Source: Roseiterribacter gracilis
GTDB taxonomy: Bacteria; Pseudomonadota; Alphaproteobacteria; BOG-932; Roseiterribacteraceae
Assembly: GCA_018332375.1 (NCBI GenBank)
Contig: BOPV01000001.1
Span: forward strand, 992,001-1,056,000
DNA: 64,000 nt
Direction: 5' to 3'
Within the stretch, counting starts at the first letter, position 1. Each line of letters starts with the position of its first letter. Positions 34,896-43,320 of the stretch are shown piece after piece. The notes under the pieces are model-generated. The model saw only the letters and a program-made list of their open reading frames with translations, did no database searches and had not been told where the DNA came from. Position numbers and translations under genes: made by a program.

Positions 34896-35764
34896 TCGAG
34901 CAGCCGCTGCGCGTGCAGCGGCAAGGTGGTTGATTTGCGCACCGCAACGACGATGCGGCGCGGCGCCCAATCGTCGGCGATCGCGACCATCGCGATTTTC
35001 ATCGTGCGCCGGCGGCGGCGGACCGCCAATTCCGGCAACACCGCGATGCCGACGCCGCGTTCGACCATCCGGCAGATCGCATCGAAGCAGCGCAGCCGAA
35101 TGCGATAGCGCAAGCTCATGCCAAGCCGCAGCGCATGCGCATCCACATGCTGCGCCAACGCGCCATGCGCCGTGAGACCGACAAATTCCTCGTCCGCCAG
35201 CGATGTGAACTGGACGTTGCGTTTGCGCGCCAGCGGATGGGTCATGCTGGTCGCCAGCACCAACCGGTCGTCGCGGAACGGATGCAAGGTCAGACCTTCG
35301 GCACCGACCCAGTCCGACAGAACGCCGATATCGGCGCGCCCCTGCTGCAAGGCGAGCGCAACATCCTGGCTCTGCCGTTCTTCCAGTTCGACGTCGATAC
35401 CTTCGTGGGTGCACAGCCAGGCCGACAAAAGCTCGGGCAAATGTTCTTCCAGCGCCGCCGTGTTCGACCACAGGCGGACGCGGCCGCGAATACCGCCGCG
35501 CGCAAAGTCGCGCAGCTCGCCGCGCATCTGTTCGACCTGCGCCAGCACAGCGCGTGCGTGCCGTAGCAACGCCTCGCCCGCCCCCGTCAGACGTACGCCG
35601 CGACGTCCGCGTTCGAGCAGCGGCGTTCCCAGCATCTCCTCCATCGCCTTGACGCGCGCGCTGGCGGCAGCAAGCGCCAACCCGCTTCGTTCGGCACCGC
35701 TTGTGATGCTGCCAGCCTCGGCGATGGCACCGAACAGACGTAGATCGACCAGATCGAACTGCAT
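34862..35764 (-). CDS. LysR-family transcriptional regulator
   Basis: 300 residues. N-terminal winged helix-turn-helix (DLRLFGAIAEAGSITSGAERSGLALAAASARVKAMEE..., residues 5-60) and a C-terminal type 2 periplasmic-binding-like effector domain. The start at 35764 gives a typical LysR N-terminus; an ATG at 35788 adds eight residues and cannot be excluded. Divergent from the TSUP-type exporter at 35856, which is its probable target; a dyad in the gap is listed separately. Confidence 0.88.
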   Translation of the reverse strand: MQFDLVDLRLFGAIAEAGSITSGAERSGLALAAASARVKAMEEMLGTPLLERGRRGVRLTGAGEALLRHARAVLAQVEQMRGELRDFARGGIRGRVRLWSNTAALEEHLPELLSAWLCTHEGIDVELEERQSQDVALALQQGRADIGVLSDWVGAEGLTLHPFRDDRLVLATSMTHPLARKRNVQFTSLADEEFVGLTAHGALAQHVDAHALRLGMSLRYRIRLRCFDAICRMVERGVGIAVLPELAVRRRRRTMKIAMVAIADDWAPRRIVVAVRKSTTLPLHAQRLLDHLLASGKVKT

Positions 35765-35805
35765 GGGGCGAGTGTGTGCCTTCGCCATCCGCGAAGCCAG
35801 ACTCT

Positions 35806-35824
35806 ACGAATGAAACATGTTCGT
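35806..35824. promoter_or_regulatory. Possible LysR operator between lysR and TSUP gene
   Basis: Arms ACGAA and TTCGT separated by 9 bases that include the palindrome AACATGTT. Placement between divergent genes and size fit a LysR site, but the arms are short. Confidence 0.35.
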
Positions 35825-35855
35825 GCGCCGATGAGCACGGCAGTGTGCTCTGGCT

Positions 35856-36590
35856 ATGCAGCTCGACTCGCACATCGCCGCAATCCTCGCGACCTTCCTG
35901 CTCGCAGGATTCGTCAAAGGCGTCACCGGCCTCGGCTTGCCGACGGTCGCGATCGGCTTGTTGAGCCTGGTGATGCGCCCGGCCGATGCCGCGACCTTGG
36001 TCGTGATCCCGTCGCTGGTCACCAATCTGTGGCAGATGACGTCGGGCCCGGCGTTGCGTCCGATTGCGCGTCGCTTGTGGCCGATGATGCTCGGCATCTT
36101 CGCCGGCACCTGGGCCTTTGGCGGCGTGTTGACCGGCAGCCACGCCAGCGCCGCCATCACCGGTCTTGGCGTCGTGCTGCTGCTCTACGCTGCGTTCGGT
36201 CTGTTGCGGTTGCGCCTGCCGCATGTCGCAACGCGCACCGAACTGGTGCTCAGCCCCGTCATCGGCGCTGCAACCGGCGCAGTCACGGGCGCGACCGGCG
36301 TCTTCGTCATTCCCGCGGTGCCGTACCTGCAGGCGTTGGGATTCGAACGCGACGAGCTGGTCCAGGCGCTGGGCATGTCCTTCACCGTCTCGACGATCGC
36401 GCTTGCGATCATGCTGGCCGGCACCGGAACGTTGGGCGCGCTGGCTTTGTCGTCGCTGGCCGCGTTGATCCCAGCGCTGATCGGCATGGAGATCGGCAAC
36501 CGCGTACGCAAACGCGTCGAGCCCACGCTATTCCGCAAAATCTTTTTCGCAGGATTGGCGCTGCTCGGCGCGCACCTGCTGCTGCGCTAG
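35856..36590 (+). CDS. TauE/SafE (TSUP) family membrane transporter
   Basis: 244 residues, eight or so hydrophobic segments. The two-fold TSUP pattern is clear: FLLAGFVKGVTGLGLPTVAIGLL near the start and PVIGAATGAVTGATGVFVIPAVPYLQ in the second half. Such proteins export sulfite, sulfoacetate or other organic sulfonates and acids; the substrate here is unknown. Divergent LysR gene is the likely regulator. A 46-codon frame with a perfect Shine-Dalgarno follows at once. Confidence 0.88.
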   Translation: MQLDSHIAAILATFLLAGFVKGVTGLGLPTVAIGLLSLVMRPADAATLVVIPSLVTNLWQMTSGPALRPIARRLWPMMLGIFAGTWAFGGVLTGSHASAAITGLGVVLLLYAAFGLLRLRLPHVATRTELVLSPVIGAATGAVTGATGVFVIPAVPYLQALGFERDELVQALGMSFTVSTIALAIMLAGTGTLGALALSSLAALIPALIGMEIGNRVRKRVEPTLFRKIFFAGLALLGAHLLLR

Positions 36591-36599
36591 GAGGCGCAC

Positions 36600-36740
36600 A
36601 TGTTTTATCTGCTACTGACCTTGCTGTTACCGCCGCCCAGAGACGAGGAAGATTCGCGCAACGCGCTTGCACGGCTGCAGAAGCGTGCTTGGGCCTTTTA
36701 CGAAGAGCGCACCAAGGGCGACGTCGATCGCAGCGACTAG
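36600..36740 (+). CDS. Small protein, 46 residues
   Basis: The ATG at 36600 lies 9 bases after the TSUP stop and is preceded by AGGAGG at a good distance. Product starts MFYLLLTLLLPPPRDEEDSR and continues with a charged, likely helical tail (NALARLQKRAWAFYEERTKG). The short hydrophobic head plus charged tail suggests a small membrane-associated protein, perhaps working with the transporter. It overlaps the convergent gene end by 4 bases. Unknown family; support is the ribosome binding site, coupling and codon use. Confidence 0.55.
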   Translation: MFYLLLTLLLPPPRDEEDSRNALARLQKRAWAFYEERTKGDVDRSD

Positions 36741-37972
36741 CGCAGCTTGCTGCCAGTGAACGGGTTCCAACCCAGCCGCGCCAGCAACACCCAGCACGTC
36801 GCGCCGAGATGGCCGCGCTTGGTGTAGACGATCTGCACCCCCGCCCCGTCATCCGAAGAAAACCCCGTGGTGATCCGGTCCGACGCAGGATCGTTGGGCA
36901 AGGCCGACAAATAAAATCCGTTGGGCGTGCGCGCTTCCTCGAGCGCGGTCAGCAAGGCGCGCGACTTGGCCGTGTCGCCGATCGCGTGAAAAGCCAGCGC
37001 AGCTTGCGCCGTTCCTTCCGGCCAGACGCCGTCGCGATCGTCGTTGAAATCATAGCCACGTTTGCCGACCGCGTGCCGCTGCTCGATCCAGCGCAGCGCT
37101 GCGCGCCATGCCTCCGGCGGCTTCGCAATCGCTAGCAACGGCCAGACCTGCACGTCGAGCGCTGAGGTCTTGCGTTCGAACGTGACGCCGTCGGCGCCGG
37201 TGCCGGTCGCGAAGCGACCTTCATTCGCCATCCACGCCGCATCGACGAAACCACGCGCGCTAGTTTCGTCGGTACGCCATAAGGGCGCGTTTGGTTCGCG
37301 GCGTGCCAGCCACGCAAAGGCCGCAGCAGCATCGAGATTGTGCTCGGTGGAGCGCCAAGGATAGGCGCTGGGCTCGGGCTCGAACCCGACAAAGCCGCCG
37401 GCAAAACCGCGCGGTCCGTCATTGGTCTGCAGACGCGTTGCAACGAACCGCATTGCTGTCGCGGCTGCTTTGCCGAAGCGGTGATCGCCGCTCGCCTCGT
37501 CCAAGGTCAGCAGCGCCAGCGCAACCCAGATCTGGTTTCCGGTCGCCGTGCCGACTTGGTACGAATCTTCGAACCAGCGTTGCTTATCATTGTCCCACCA
37601 CCCATTCAGCGCCGGGCTGGTTTCTTCGATCGGACCGGCGCGATAGGCGTTGCGCACGCGGCCGTCGGTGAAATGCCGGTCATGTTCAACCGCGCGCAGC
37701 AATGCTTCGCCGGTGCGGCGTGCATGCGGAACGTCACCGCACGCGACCAACGCGATCGTCGCCAGCGCCTGGTCGTAGGAAAACGACGCGGTCAGCAGCG
37801 CCGGCCCCAACGTCGCGTCGTGCGGGCCGATCGCATCGAACGAACGCAGGAACACGGGCATGCCCGAGGGACCGGCACGATCGACGCGCGCTGCAAGCTG
37901 CGAACACAGCTCGTCTTGGGCCGCGGCGGCCGGCGGTGCCAGCAGCAGCAAAAGCAGGATCAGAATTCTCAT
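36737..37972 (-). CDS. Secreted hypothetical protein with alpha/alpha-barrel (six-hairpin) character
   Basis: 411 residues. Signal peptide MRILILLLLLLAPPAAAA, then helical hairpins rich in Trp and aromatic patterns (NGWWDNDKQRWFEDSYQVG, WRSTEHNLDAAAAFAWLARR, GVWPEGTAQAALAFHAIGD) that resemble six-hairpin glycosidases and cellulase-like proteins. Possible catalytic acids are visible (Asp and Glu in YDFNDDRDGVWPEGT) but no family signature I can name, so an enzyme role is only suggested. Its start overlaps the end of the GlxA-type regulator by 4 bases, so it is in that operon. Confidence 0.65.
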   Translation of the reverse strand: MRILILLLLLLAPPAAAAQDELCSQLAARVDRAGPSGMPVFLRSFDAIGPHDATLGPALLTASFSYDQALATIALVACGDVPHARRTGEALLRAVEHDRHFTDGRVRNAYRAGPIEETSPALNGWWDNDKQRWFEDSYQVGTATGNQIWVALALLTLDEASGDHRFGKAAATAMRFVATRLQTNDGPRGFAGGFVGFEPEPSAYPWRSTEHNLDAAAAFAWLARREPNAPLWRTDETSARGFVDAAWMANEGRFATGTGADGVTFERKTSALDVQVWPLLAIAKPPEAWRAALRWIEQRHAVGKRGYDFNDDRDGVWPEGTAQAALAFHAIGDTAKSRALLTALEEARTPNGFYLSALPNDPASDRITTGFSSDDGAGVQIVYTKRGHLGATCWVLLARLGWNPFTGSKLR

Positions 37973-38949
37973 GCAGCCGAGCGTGCGAAACGTTGCCGGT
38001 AGGTCGCGGGGCTGACACCCAAGCGCCGTTGGAAGTGATGGCGCAAGGTGGCAATTGCGCCGAAGCCGCTTTGCGTCGCGACCTCCTCGATCGATAGCGC
38101 GGTCGATTCCAGCAATTCGCGGGCGCGCTCGACGCGGGCGCCAATCAGAAAATCGCCCGGTGTGCTGCCGGTCGCTTCGCGAAAACGGCGCAGGAAGGTG
38201 CGCTCGCTCATCGCCGCGAGTTGGGCCAGCTCGGCGACGGTCCAGGATTCGGTCAGTTGCGCGCGCATCGTGTCGAACAGCGACGCCAGCCGGCTATCGG
38301 CGCGGTCCTGCACCGGACGTTCGATGAATTGCGCCTGTCCGCCATTGCGATGCGGCGCGATGACGAGCCGGCGTGCGACATGATTGGCGATTTCAGCGCC
38401 ATGATCGCGCCGCACCAGATGCAGGCACAGATCGAGCCCGGCAGCACTGCCGGCCGAGGTCAGCAACTGACCTTCATCGACATAGAGAACATTGGGATCG
38501 ACGGTGATCGCGGGATGGCGCGCCTGCAGCGCGTCGGCATAGCGCCAATGCGTCGTCGCGCGCCGCCCGTCGAGCAGACCGGTCGCGGCCAATGGAAATA
38601 CGCCCGAACAGATCGTGACGATGCGCGCACCGCGCTTGTGCGCGGCGCGCAACGCAGCGACCAGCGCAGCCGACGGCGCAACATCGATGCCCTTCCATCC
38701 CGGGAGCACGATCGTGCCTGCATCGCGCAACCGTTCGAGCCCGCCATCTGCCTGCACGGTCAATCCACCTGCTGCGCGCAGCTTGCCTGGCTCAGCCGCA
38801 GCAGTGGTGAAGTCGTACCAATTCGCGCCGAATTCCGGTCGTGCCAGGCCGAACACTTCGGCAGCGCAGCCGAATTCAAAGCTGCACAGCCCGTCATAAA
38901 CGACGGCGACGACCTTCTTTCTGGCCTTGGGTGGTTTGAGCTTCGGCAT
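37969..38949 (-). CDS. GlxA/FtrA-type transcriptional regulator (DJ-1/PfpI plus AraC domains)
   Basis: 326 residues. N-terminal DJ-1/PfpI-like domain (about 12-190; nucleophile-elbow Cys114 in TICSGVFPLAATGL) and C-terminal AraC-type double helix-turn-helix (SWTVAELAQLAAMSERTFLRRF and LSIEEVATQSGFGAIATLRHHF). The ATG at 38949 is chosen because the family begins at about this point; the frame further upstream is antisense to the rhodanese gene. Divergent from a rhodanese gene, a pairing seen elsewhere for FtrA-like regulators. An inverted repeat touches its start codon. Confidence 0.88.
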   Translation of the reverse strand: MPKLKPPKARKKVVAVVYDGLCSFEFGCAAEVFGLARPEFGANWYDFTTAAAEPGKLRAAGGLTVQADGGLERLRDAGTIVLPGWKGIDVAPSAALVAALRAAHKRGARIVTICSGVFPLAATGLLDGRRATTHWRYADALQARHPAITVDPNVLYVDEGQLLTSAGSAAGLDLCLHLVRRDHGAEIANHVARRLVIAPHRNGGQAQFIERPVQDRADSRLASLFDTMRAQLTESWTVAELAQLAAMSERTFLRRFREATGSTPGDFLIGARVERARELLESTALSIEEVATQSGFGAIATLRHHFQRRLGVSPATYRQRFARSAA

Positions 38950-38950
38950 G

Positions 38951-38989
38951 ATTGGCGGGATCTTAGCGGCCTTTGGCGTTCCCGCCAAT
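38951..38989. promoter_or_regulatory. Inverted repeat between GlxA-type regulator and rhodanese
   Basis: Perfect 10-base arms ATTGGCGGGA (38951-38960) and TCCCGCCAAT (38980-38989), 19 bases apart, in the 99-base divergent gap and one base from the regulator start codon. Likely operator for the regulator. Confidence 0.55.
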
Positions 38990-39048
38990 TGAGCAAACCG
39001 GCGCGCACGACGAAATTCGCGACACCACACGACAAGAGGAGTCGCGTC

Positions 39049-39459
39049 ATGCCGAACAATGTCACCGCCGTCCCCGCCGCGCCGTCCGATCTGGCGCGGC
39101 AACATTTCGAAGCCGAGTTCACCTTCGAAACTGATTGTGCGGACGTCCACGCCGCCTTCGCCGCTGGCGGCGATCCTGGCTTCGTCCTGGTCGATGTGCG
39201 TTCGCCCGCAAATTACGCCAAAGGTCACGTGCCCGGTGCCGTGAATATCCTGCACGGTAAGATGATCGCGTCGCGTCTGGCGATGTATCCGGACGACACG
39301 CTGTTCGTCACCTATTGCGCCGGTCCGCATTGCAACGGCGCCGCGCGCGGCGCCTTGCGGCTGGCGCAGCTGGGCCGACCGGTGAAAATCATGGCGGGCG
39401 GCATCACCGGCTGGATCGACGAGGGCTATACGTTGGAAACGTCGCTCGTCGATGCATGA
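39049..39459 (+). CDS. Rhodanese-like domain protein
   Basis: 136 residues, single rhodanese domain. FVLVDVRSPANYAKGHVPGA is the family's first motif; the active-site loop is TYCAGPHCNGAARGA with Cys90 and Cys95, and the C-terminal MAGGITGWIDEGY is typical. Probably a sulfur or cysteine-persulfide transferase. The ATG at 39049 has AAGAGGAG upstream. The divergent GlxA/AraC-type regulator probably controls it. Confidence 0.9.
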   Translation: MPNNVTAVPAAPSDLARQHFEAEFTFETDCADVHAAFAAGGDPGFVLVDVRSPANYAKGHVPGAVNILHGKMIASRLAMYPDDTLFVTYCAGPHCNGAARGALRLAQLGRPVKIMAGGITGWIDEGYTLETSLVDA

Positions 39460-39916
39460 CGACGCAGTCATACGGCGCGTCACGCAAGCGGATCTCGACA
39501 GTCTGATCGCGTTGATGGCGGAGCACGCAGACTACGAGCGTGCTCCGTTCGACCGGCCCGATGCGCCGTCGCTCGCAACCGCGCTGTTCGCCGAACCGCC
39601 GCGGCTGTTCGGCTGGATCGCTGACGTCGCGGGCCGGTGTGTCGGCTATGCCTCTGCGTCGCGCGAAATCTCGACCTGGCGTGCGGCGGATTTTCTGCAT
39701 CTGGATTGCCTGTTCGTGCGCGAAGCAGCGCGAAACGGCGGCATTGGCAAACATCTGCTGCAAGCCGCGATCGAAGAGGCTCGACGGCAGAAGATCGACC
39801 ATCTTGAATGGCAAACGCCGGCCTGGAACGAAGACGCGATTCGGTTCTATCGCCGGCAAGGTGCCAGCCACGCCAACAAAGTGCGCTTTCGCCTGACGTT
39901 GCGAAATCAGCCGTGA
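39452..39916 (+). CDS. GNAT-family N-acetyltransferase
   Basis: 154 residues. The acetyl-CoA site LFVREAARNGGIGKHLLQAA (R/Q-x2-G-x-G/A) is clear, with the C-terminal WNEDAIRFYRRQGA. Substrate unknown. Starts 8 bases inside the end of the rhodanese gene, so the two are coupled. Confidence 0.88.
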   Translation: MHDDAVIRRVTQADLDSLIALMAEHADYERAPFDRPDAPSLATALFAEPPRLFGWIADVAGRCVGYASASREISTWRAADFLHLDCLFVREAARNGGIGKHLLQAAIEEARRQKIDHLEWQTPAWNEDAIRFYRRQGASHANKVRFRLTLRNQP

Positions 39917-39923
39917 GAATGCT

Positions 39924-40550
39924 TTGTCCGACAGTTTTGTTGCGTCCGCCGCGCTGCAGGGATTTCTGCTCGGCGCCAGCCTGATCATCGCCATCGGCGC
40001 GCAGAATGCGTTCGTGCTGCGCCAGGGCTTGCTGCGCCAGCACGTCTTCCCCGTCGCAACGATTTGTTTTCTTGCCGACGCAGCTCTGATCCTGGCCGGC
40101 GTCGGCGGCATGGGCACGCTGGTGCAGGCAGCCCCCGTCACGCTGCGCATCGTCACGATCGGCGGCGCGTTGTTTCTCGCCGCGTACGGACTGTTCGCGG
40201 CGCGCCGCGCGCTGCATCCGAGCCGGCTCGAAGCTGCATCAGCCGCGGCACCCGATCTGCGCAAGGCAATCGTTACCTGCCTCGCTTTGACCTTTCTCAA
40301 TCCGCACGTCTATCTCGACACGGTCGTCTTGCTGGGCGGCTTGGCGACGCGGTTCGACGGCGCGGCGCGCACCGCCTATGCGATCGGCGCAATGTCAGCG
40401 TCGGGTATCTGGTTCTATGGTCTTGGCTACGGTGCGCGTTTGCTAGCGCCGTTGTTTCAACGACCGATTGCGTGGCGCGTGCTCGACTTCATCATTGCCA
40501 TCGTCATGTGGATGATCGCCTTCACCTTGATCCGCGACGTGCTGGCATGA
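39924..40550 (+). CDS. LysE/ArgO-family amino-acid exporter
   Basis: 208 residues with about six membrane segments. FLLGASLIIAIGAQNAFVLRQGLLRQH is the classic LysE/ArgO N-terminus; LTFLNPHVYLDTVVLLGG is the second conserved part. Likely exports a basic amino acid. The start is a TTG at 39924; no better start codon is in frame. Its stop overlaps azlC by 4 bases. Confidence 0.9.
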   Translation: MSDSFVASAALQGFLLGASLIIAIGAQNAFVLRQGLLRQHVFPVATICFLADAALILAGVGGMGTLVQAAPVTLRIVTIGGALFLAAYGLFAARRALHPSRLEAASAAAPDLRKAIVTCLALTFLNPHVYLDTVVLLGGLATRFDGAARTAYAIGAMSASGIWFYGLGYGARLLAPLFQRPIAWRVLDFIIAIVMWMIAFTLIRDVLA

Positions 40551-41278
40551 ATATGCAGCCGCCTGCGCCACCGACCGCGAGCGACGTCACCTTCACGCGC
40601 GCTGGCATCGTCGCCGGCCTGATCGCGGGCCAGACGCTTGCGGCCGGCGTGCTCGTCTATGGCATCGTGTTCGGCGTTCTGGCCAGCGAAGCCAAGCTGA
40701 CCGCGCTCGAAGCCTTGCTGATGAGTGGGTCGATCTATTCCGGCACGGCGCAGATGGCGGCGCTGCAAGGTTGGGCCCATACGCGTTTGTTGCTGCCCGC
40801 GATTGCGACGATTCTGATCATGAATGCGCGCTACGTTCTCTACGGCGCAGCGCTGCGGCCGTGGTTGGGCACGTTGCCCGCGCACGTCACCTATCCGACC
40901 TTGTTCTTTCTCGGCGACGGCAATTGGGCGTTGTCGATGCAGCGCCGCGCCAGCGGCGAGGTCGATGCGGGATTCGTGTTCGGGTCGGGCGTCGTCATGT
41001 TCGTGCCGTGGCTCGTCGGCACCGCGATCGGCGTGCTGGTCGGCAGCGCCATCCCCGACCCGGCGCGGTTCGGACTCGATTTCATGTTGGTCGCGTTTTC
41101 GATGGCGCTGGCCGTGTCGGTGTGGCGCGGACGGTCCGACTTGCGCGCCGCCGGTGCGGCGTTGGTTGCCGCGCTGGTGGTGAACAACTTCTTTCCCGGC
41201 GGTTGGACCATCGTCATCGCGGGTCTGACCGGCGCACTGGTTGCGTATGTGACGTTCGACGGCGAGGCGCGGACATGA
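40547..41278 (+). CDS. azlC: AzlC-family branched-chain amino-acid exporter subunit
   Basis: 243 residues, about five to seven membrane segments. The AzlC features LLMSGSIYSGTAQMAALQ and ILIMNARYVLYGAALRPWL are present. Works with AzlD as a two-subunit amino-acid exporter. The ATG at 40547 overlaps the LysE stop; azlD overlaps its own end by 4 bases. Three amino-acid export genes in a row suggest one efflux operon. Confidence 0.92.
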   Translation: MNMQPPAPPTASDVTFTRAGIVAGLIAGQTLAAGVLVYGIVFGVLASEAKLTALEALLMSGSIYSGTAQMAALQGWAHTRLLLPAIATILIMNARYVLYGAALRPWLGTLPAHVTYPTLFFLGDGNWALSMQRRASGEVDAGFVFGSGVVMFVPWLVGTAIGVLVGSAIPDPARFGLDFMLVAFSMALAVSVWRGRSDLRAAGAALVAALVVNNFFPGGWTIVIAGLTGALVAYVTFDGEART

Positions 41279-41580
41279 ACACGACGCCGGATTTTCTGCT
41301 CGCGATTGCCGCGATGGGACTGGCTGCCTTCGCCTGCCGCGCCGGCGGATTTCTGATGATGCGCTACGTGCCGGTAACGCCGCGTCTTGAAGCGGCACTG
41401 AAAGCGATCCCGCTGGCGGTGATGATCGGCATCATGGCGCCGGTTCTGGCGCGCGGCCGCTTTCCTGAAATTTTCGCACTGGTCATCATCGCCGCGGTGA
41501 TGCGCGCGACGCGCAGCGATTTCGCCGCTGCGCTGTCGGGCGTTGCCGTCGTTGCGATGGGCCGCGCGTTCGGGCTTTAG
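41275..41580 (+). CDS. azlD: AzlD-family branched-chain amino-acid exporter subunit
   Basis: 101 residues, about four membrane segments, with the AzlD core AFACRAGGFLMMRYVPVTPRLEAALKAIPLAVM. Partner of AzlC; the ATG overlaps the azlC stop. Its end overlaps the convergent reductase gene by 4 bases. Confidence 0.9.
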   Translation: MNTTPDFLLAIAAMGLAAFACRAGGFLMMRYVPVTPRLEAALKAIPLAVMIGIMAPVLARGRFPEIFALVIIAAVMRATRSDFAAALSGVAVVAMGRAFGL

Positions 41581-42221
41581 CCTTTGCGCACGATGAGATG
41601 CATGGCGGCCTCGGTCGGCGTGCGCTCGACGACCTTGTAGCCAAGCTTCGGCAGATCGAGACCCGCGAGAAGCGGTTCGCCCGATCCCAACAAGATTGGC
41701 GATACGGCGAGATGCAGCTCGTCGATCAAACCTGCCTGCAGGTATTGGCGGATCGTCATCGGCCCACCGCCGATGCGCACATCCTTCGAACCCGCGGCTT
41801 GTTTGGCACGATCCAGCGCTTCGCGAATGCCGCCGGTGACAAAATGAAAAACGGTATCGCCCTTCATTTCGATCGAGGCGCGCGGATGGTGGGTTAGTAC
41901 GAACACCTGCGTGTGATATGGCGGCGTGTCGCCCCACCAACCTTTCCAGCTGTCGTCGGGCCAATCGCCGCGAATCGGCCCGAACATGTTGCGGCCTAGA
42001 ATCCACGCCCCGACATTTTCAAAACCGCGCGCGGCAAAGGTTTCATCGACACCAGTCGTGCCGCCTTCCTTGCCGATCATCTGCTGGAACGTGCGCGTCG
42101 GGAACACCCAGGAATGCAGCCCCATCGCGCCGACGCCCATCGGGTTGTCGAGCGACTGGTCAGGACCGGCACCGAACCCGTCCACGGACATACTGAATGC
42201 AGCGACGCGCACTTTCCCCAA
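41577..42221 (-). CDS. Dihydrofolate-reductase-like (RibD C-terminal) protein
   Basis: 214 residues of the RibD-C/DHFR-like superfamily. Starts MGKVRVAAFSMSVDGFGAGP; NVGAWILGRNMFGP, VFVLTHHPR and IGGGPMTIRQYLQAGLIDELHLAVSPILLGSG are typical. Presumed NADPH-dependent reductase, substrate unknown. A TTG start at 42221 is preferred because GGAGG lies 5 bases upstream and the N-terminus then matches relatives; GTG starts at 42233 and 42212 are alternatives. Confidence 0.8.
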   Translation of the reverse strand: MGKVRVAAFSMSVDGFGAGPDQSLDNPMGVGAMGLHSWVFPTRTFQQMIGKEGGTTGVDETFAARGFENVGAWILGRNMFGPIRGDWPDDSWKGWWGDTPPYHTQVFVLTHHPRASIEMKGDTVFHFVTGGIREALDRAKQAAGSKDVRIGGGPMTIRQYLQAGLIDELHLAVSPILLGSGEPLLAGLDLPKLGYKVVERTPTEAAMHLIVRKG

Positions 42222-42324
42222 GACACCCTCCACGCATTGCTCGTCAAAACCGGCTGCGATGTGCGATCAGTCAGGAACGCGAAACAAGAACCGCTTTGCA
42301 GCTGCGCATGGGACCACGCAACCG

Positions 42325-43317
42325 ATGAATCGCCTGGTTTATTTGGCTCTGTCGGCATTGCTGCTCGCCAGCCCCGCACACGCTGCCTGCCCCGTCATCG
42401 ACGCGACGCAAGAATTCTGGAGCCTTGCGCGAGACGCACGTGGGGCGAGCGACACGACGCAGATGGCTGCGTTCCGCGCCAAGGTGCAGGCGAAATATCC
42501 CGGCCTTCACGCCCCGCACGTGATCGACATCGAGAACGCTGAGCTGCTCGAACGCAAAGCCGTGCAGGCGCTGAACGAAGCGCGCGCCAACAATTTCGCC
42601 GCGATGGCGGTCGTGCGCGACATTCAAAACCGCCTGCCCGGCCTGGTCGCCAAACTGGAAAAGCGCTTTCCCGATTTCCGCTGCGACTTTCCCATCTACC
42701 TGATGGTGTCGTTGGATCAGTTCGACGCCGTTGCCCGCAATATCGACGGCGTGCCGTCGCTGGTGTTCGGCGTCGATGCGATCCACACGCTCGACGCAAC
42801 GCCGCGCCTGTCGGTGTTTCTGATGCACGAGCTGTTTCATCGTTATCACGAACAAGTATCGGGCTTCGGCGATGACTCCGGCCCCGACCAGGAAATCTGG
42901 CGCACCCTATGGGCCGAAGGCCTCGCGACCTTCGTCAGCGCTGCGTTTCATCTCGATCACAGCCTGGCCGACGCGTTGATGTTGCCGCGCGATCTGGAGC
43001 AGCGGTCGCTGCCGCTGGTGCCGAAGCTGGCAGCCGAGATGCGTGCCAATGCGGACAAACTCGATCCGGGCCTGTTCAGCCGCTATTTCGAATTCGGCGA
43101 CAAGAGCGCGCAAGACTCCGGCATTCCGTTCCGCACCGGCTTCTATATCGGCTATCGCGTCGCGTCGCTGGCCAACGAACGCTGCACCATCGACATGCTG
43201 ATCCATTGGGACGCAACGACGGTTCGGCAAGAAGTCGAACGCGACCTGACGTTGCTGAGCGGCAAAGACTTTGCGGCGCTGGCGCCACCTTGTTCGCCGC
43301 AACCGCAGCGGCGGTAA
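42325..43317 (+). CDS. Secreted zinc metallopeptidase-like protein (HExxH)
   Basis: 330 residues. Signal peptide MNRLVYLALSALLLASPAHA. The zinc motif HELFH (168-172) is followed 26 residues on by EGLATF (Glu198), matching gluzincin geometry in which this Glu is the third ligand. No named family is certain. Likely periplasmic protease or a protease-fold protein. Cysteines at 22, 120 and near 296 could form disulfides. Divergent from the reductase gene by 103 bases. Confidence 0.7.
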   Translation: MNRLVYLALSALLLASPAHAACPVIDATQEFWSLARDARGASDTTQMAAFRAKVQAKYPGLHAPHVIDIENAELLERKAVQALNEARANNFAAMAVVRDIQNRLPGLVAKLEKRFPDFRCDFPIYLMVSLDQFDAVARNIDGVPSLVFGVDAIHTLDATPRLSVFLMHELFHRYHEQVSGFGDDSGPDQEIWRTLWAEGLATFVSAAFHLDHSLADALMLPRDLEQRSLPLVPKLAAEMRANADKLDPGLFSRYFEFGDKSAQDSGIPFRTGFYIGYRVASLANERCTIDMLIHWDATTVRQEVERDLTLLSGKDFAALAPPCSPQPQRR

Positions 43318-43320
43318 AAT

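Noticed and set aside
34584-36224. 546-codon minus-strand frame spanning three genes
   Set aside because: Crosses the propeller gene, the LysR gene in another frame and the TSUP gene; low-complexity Arg/Gly/His product.
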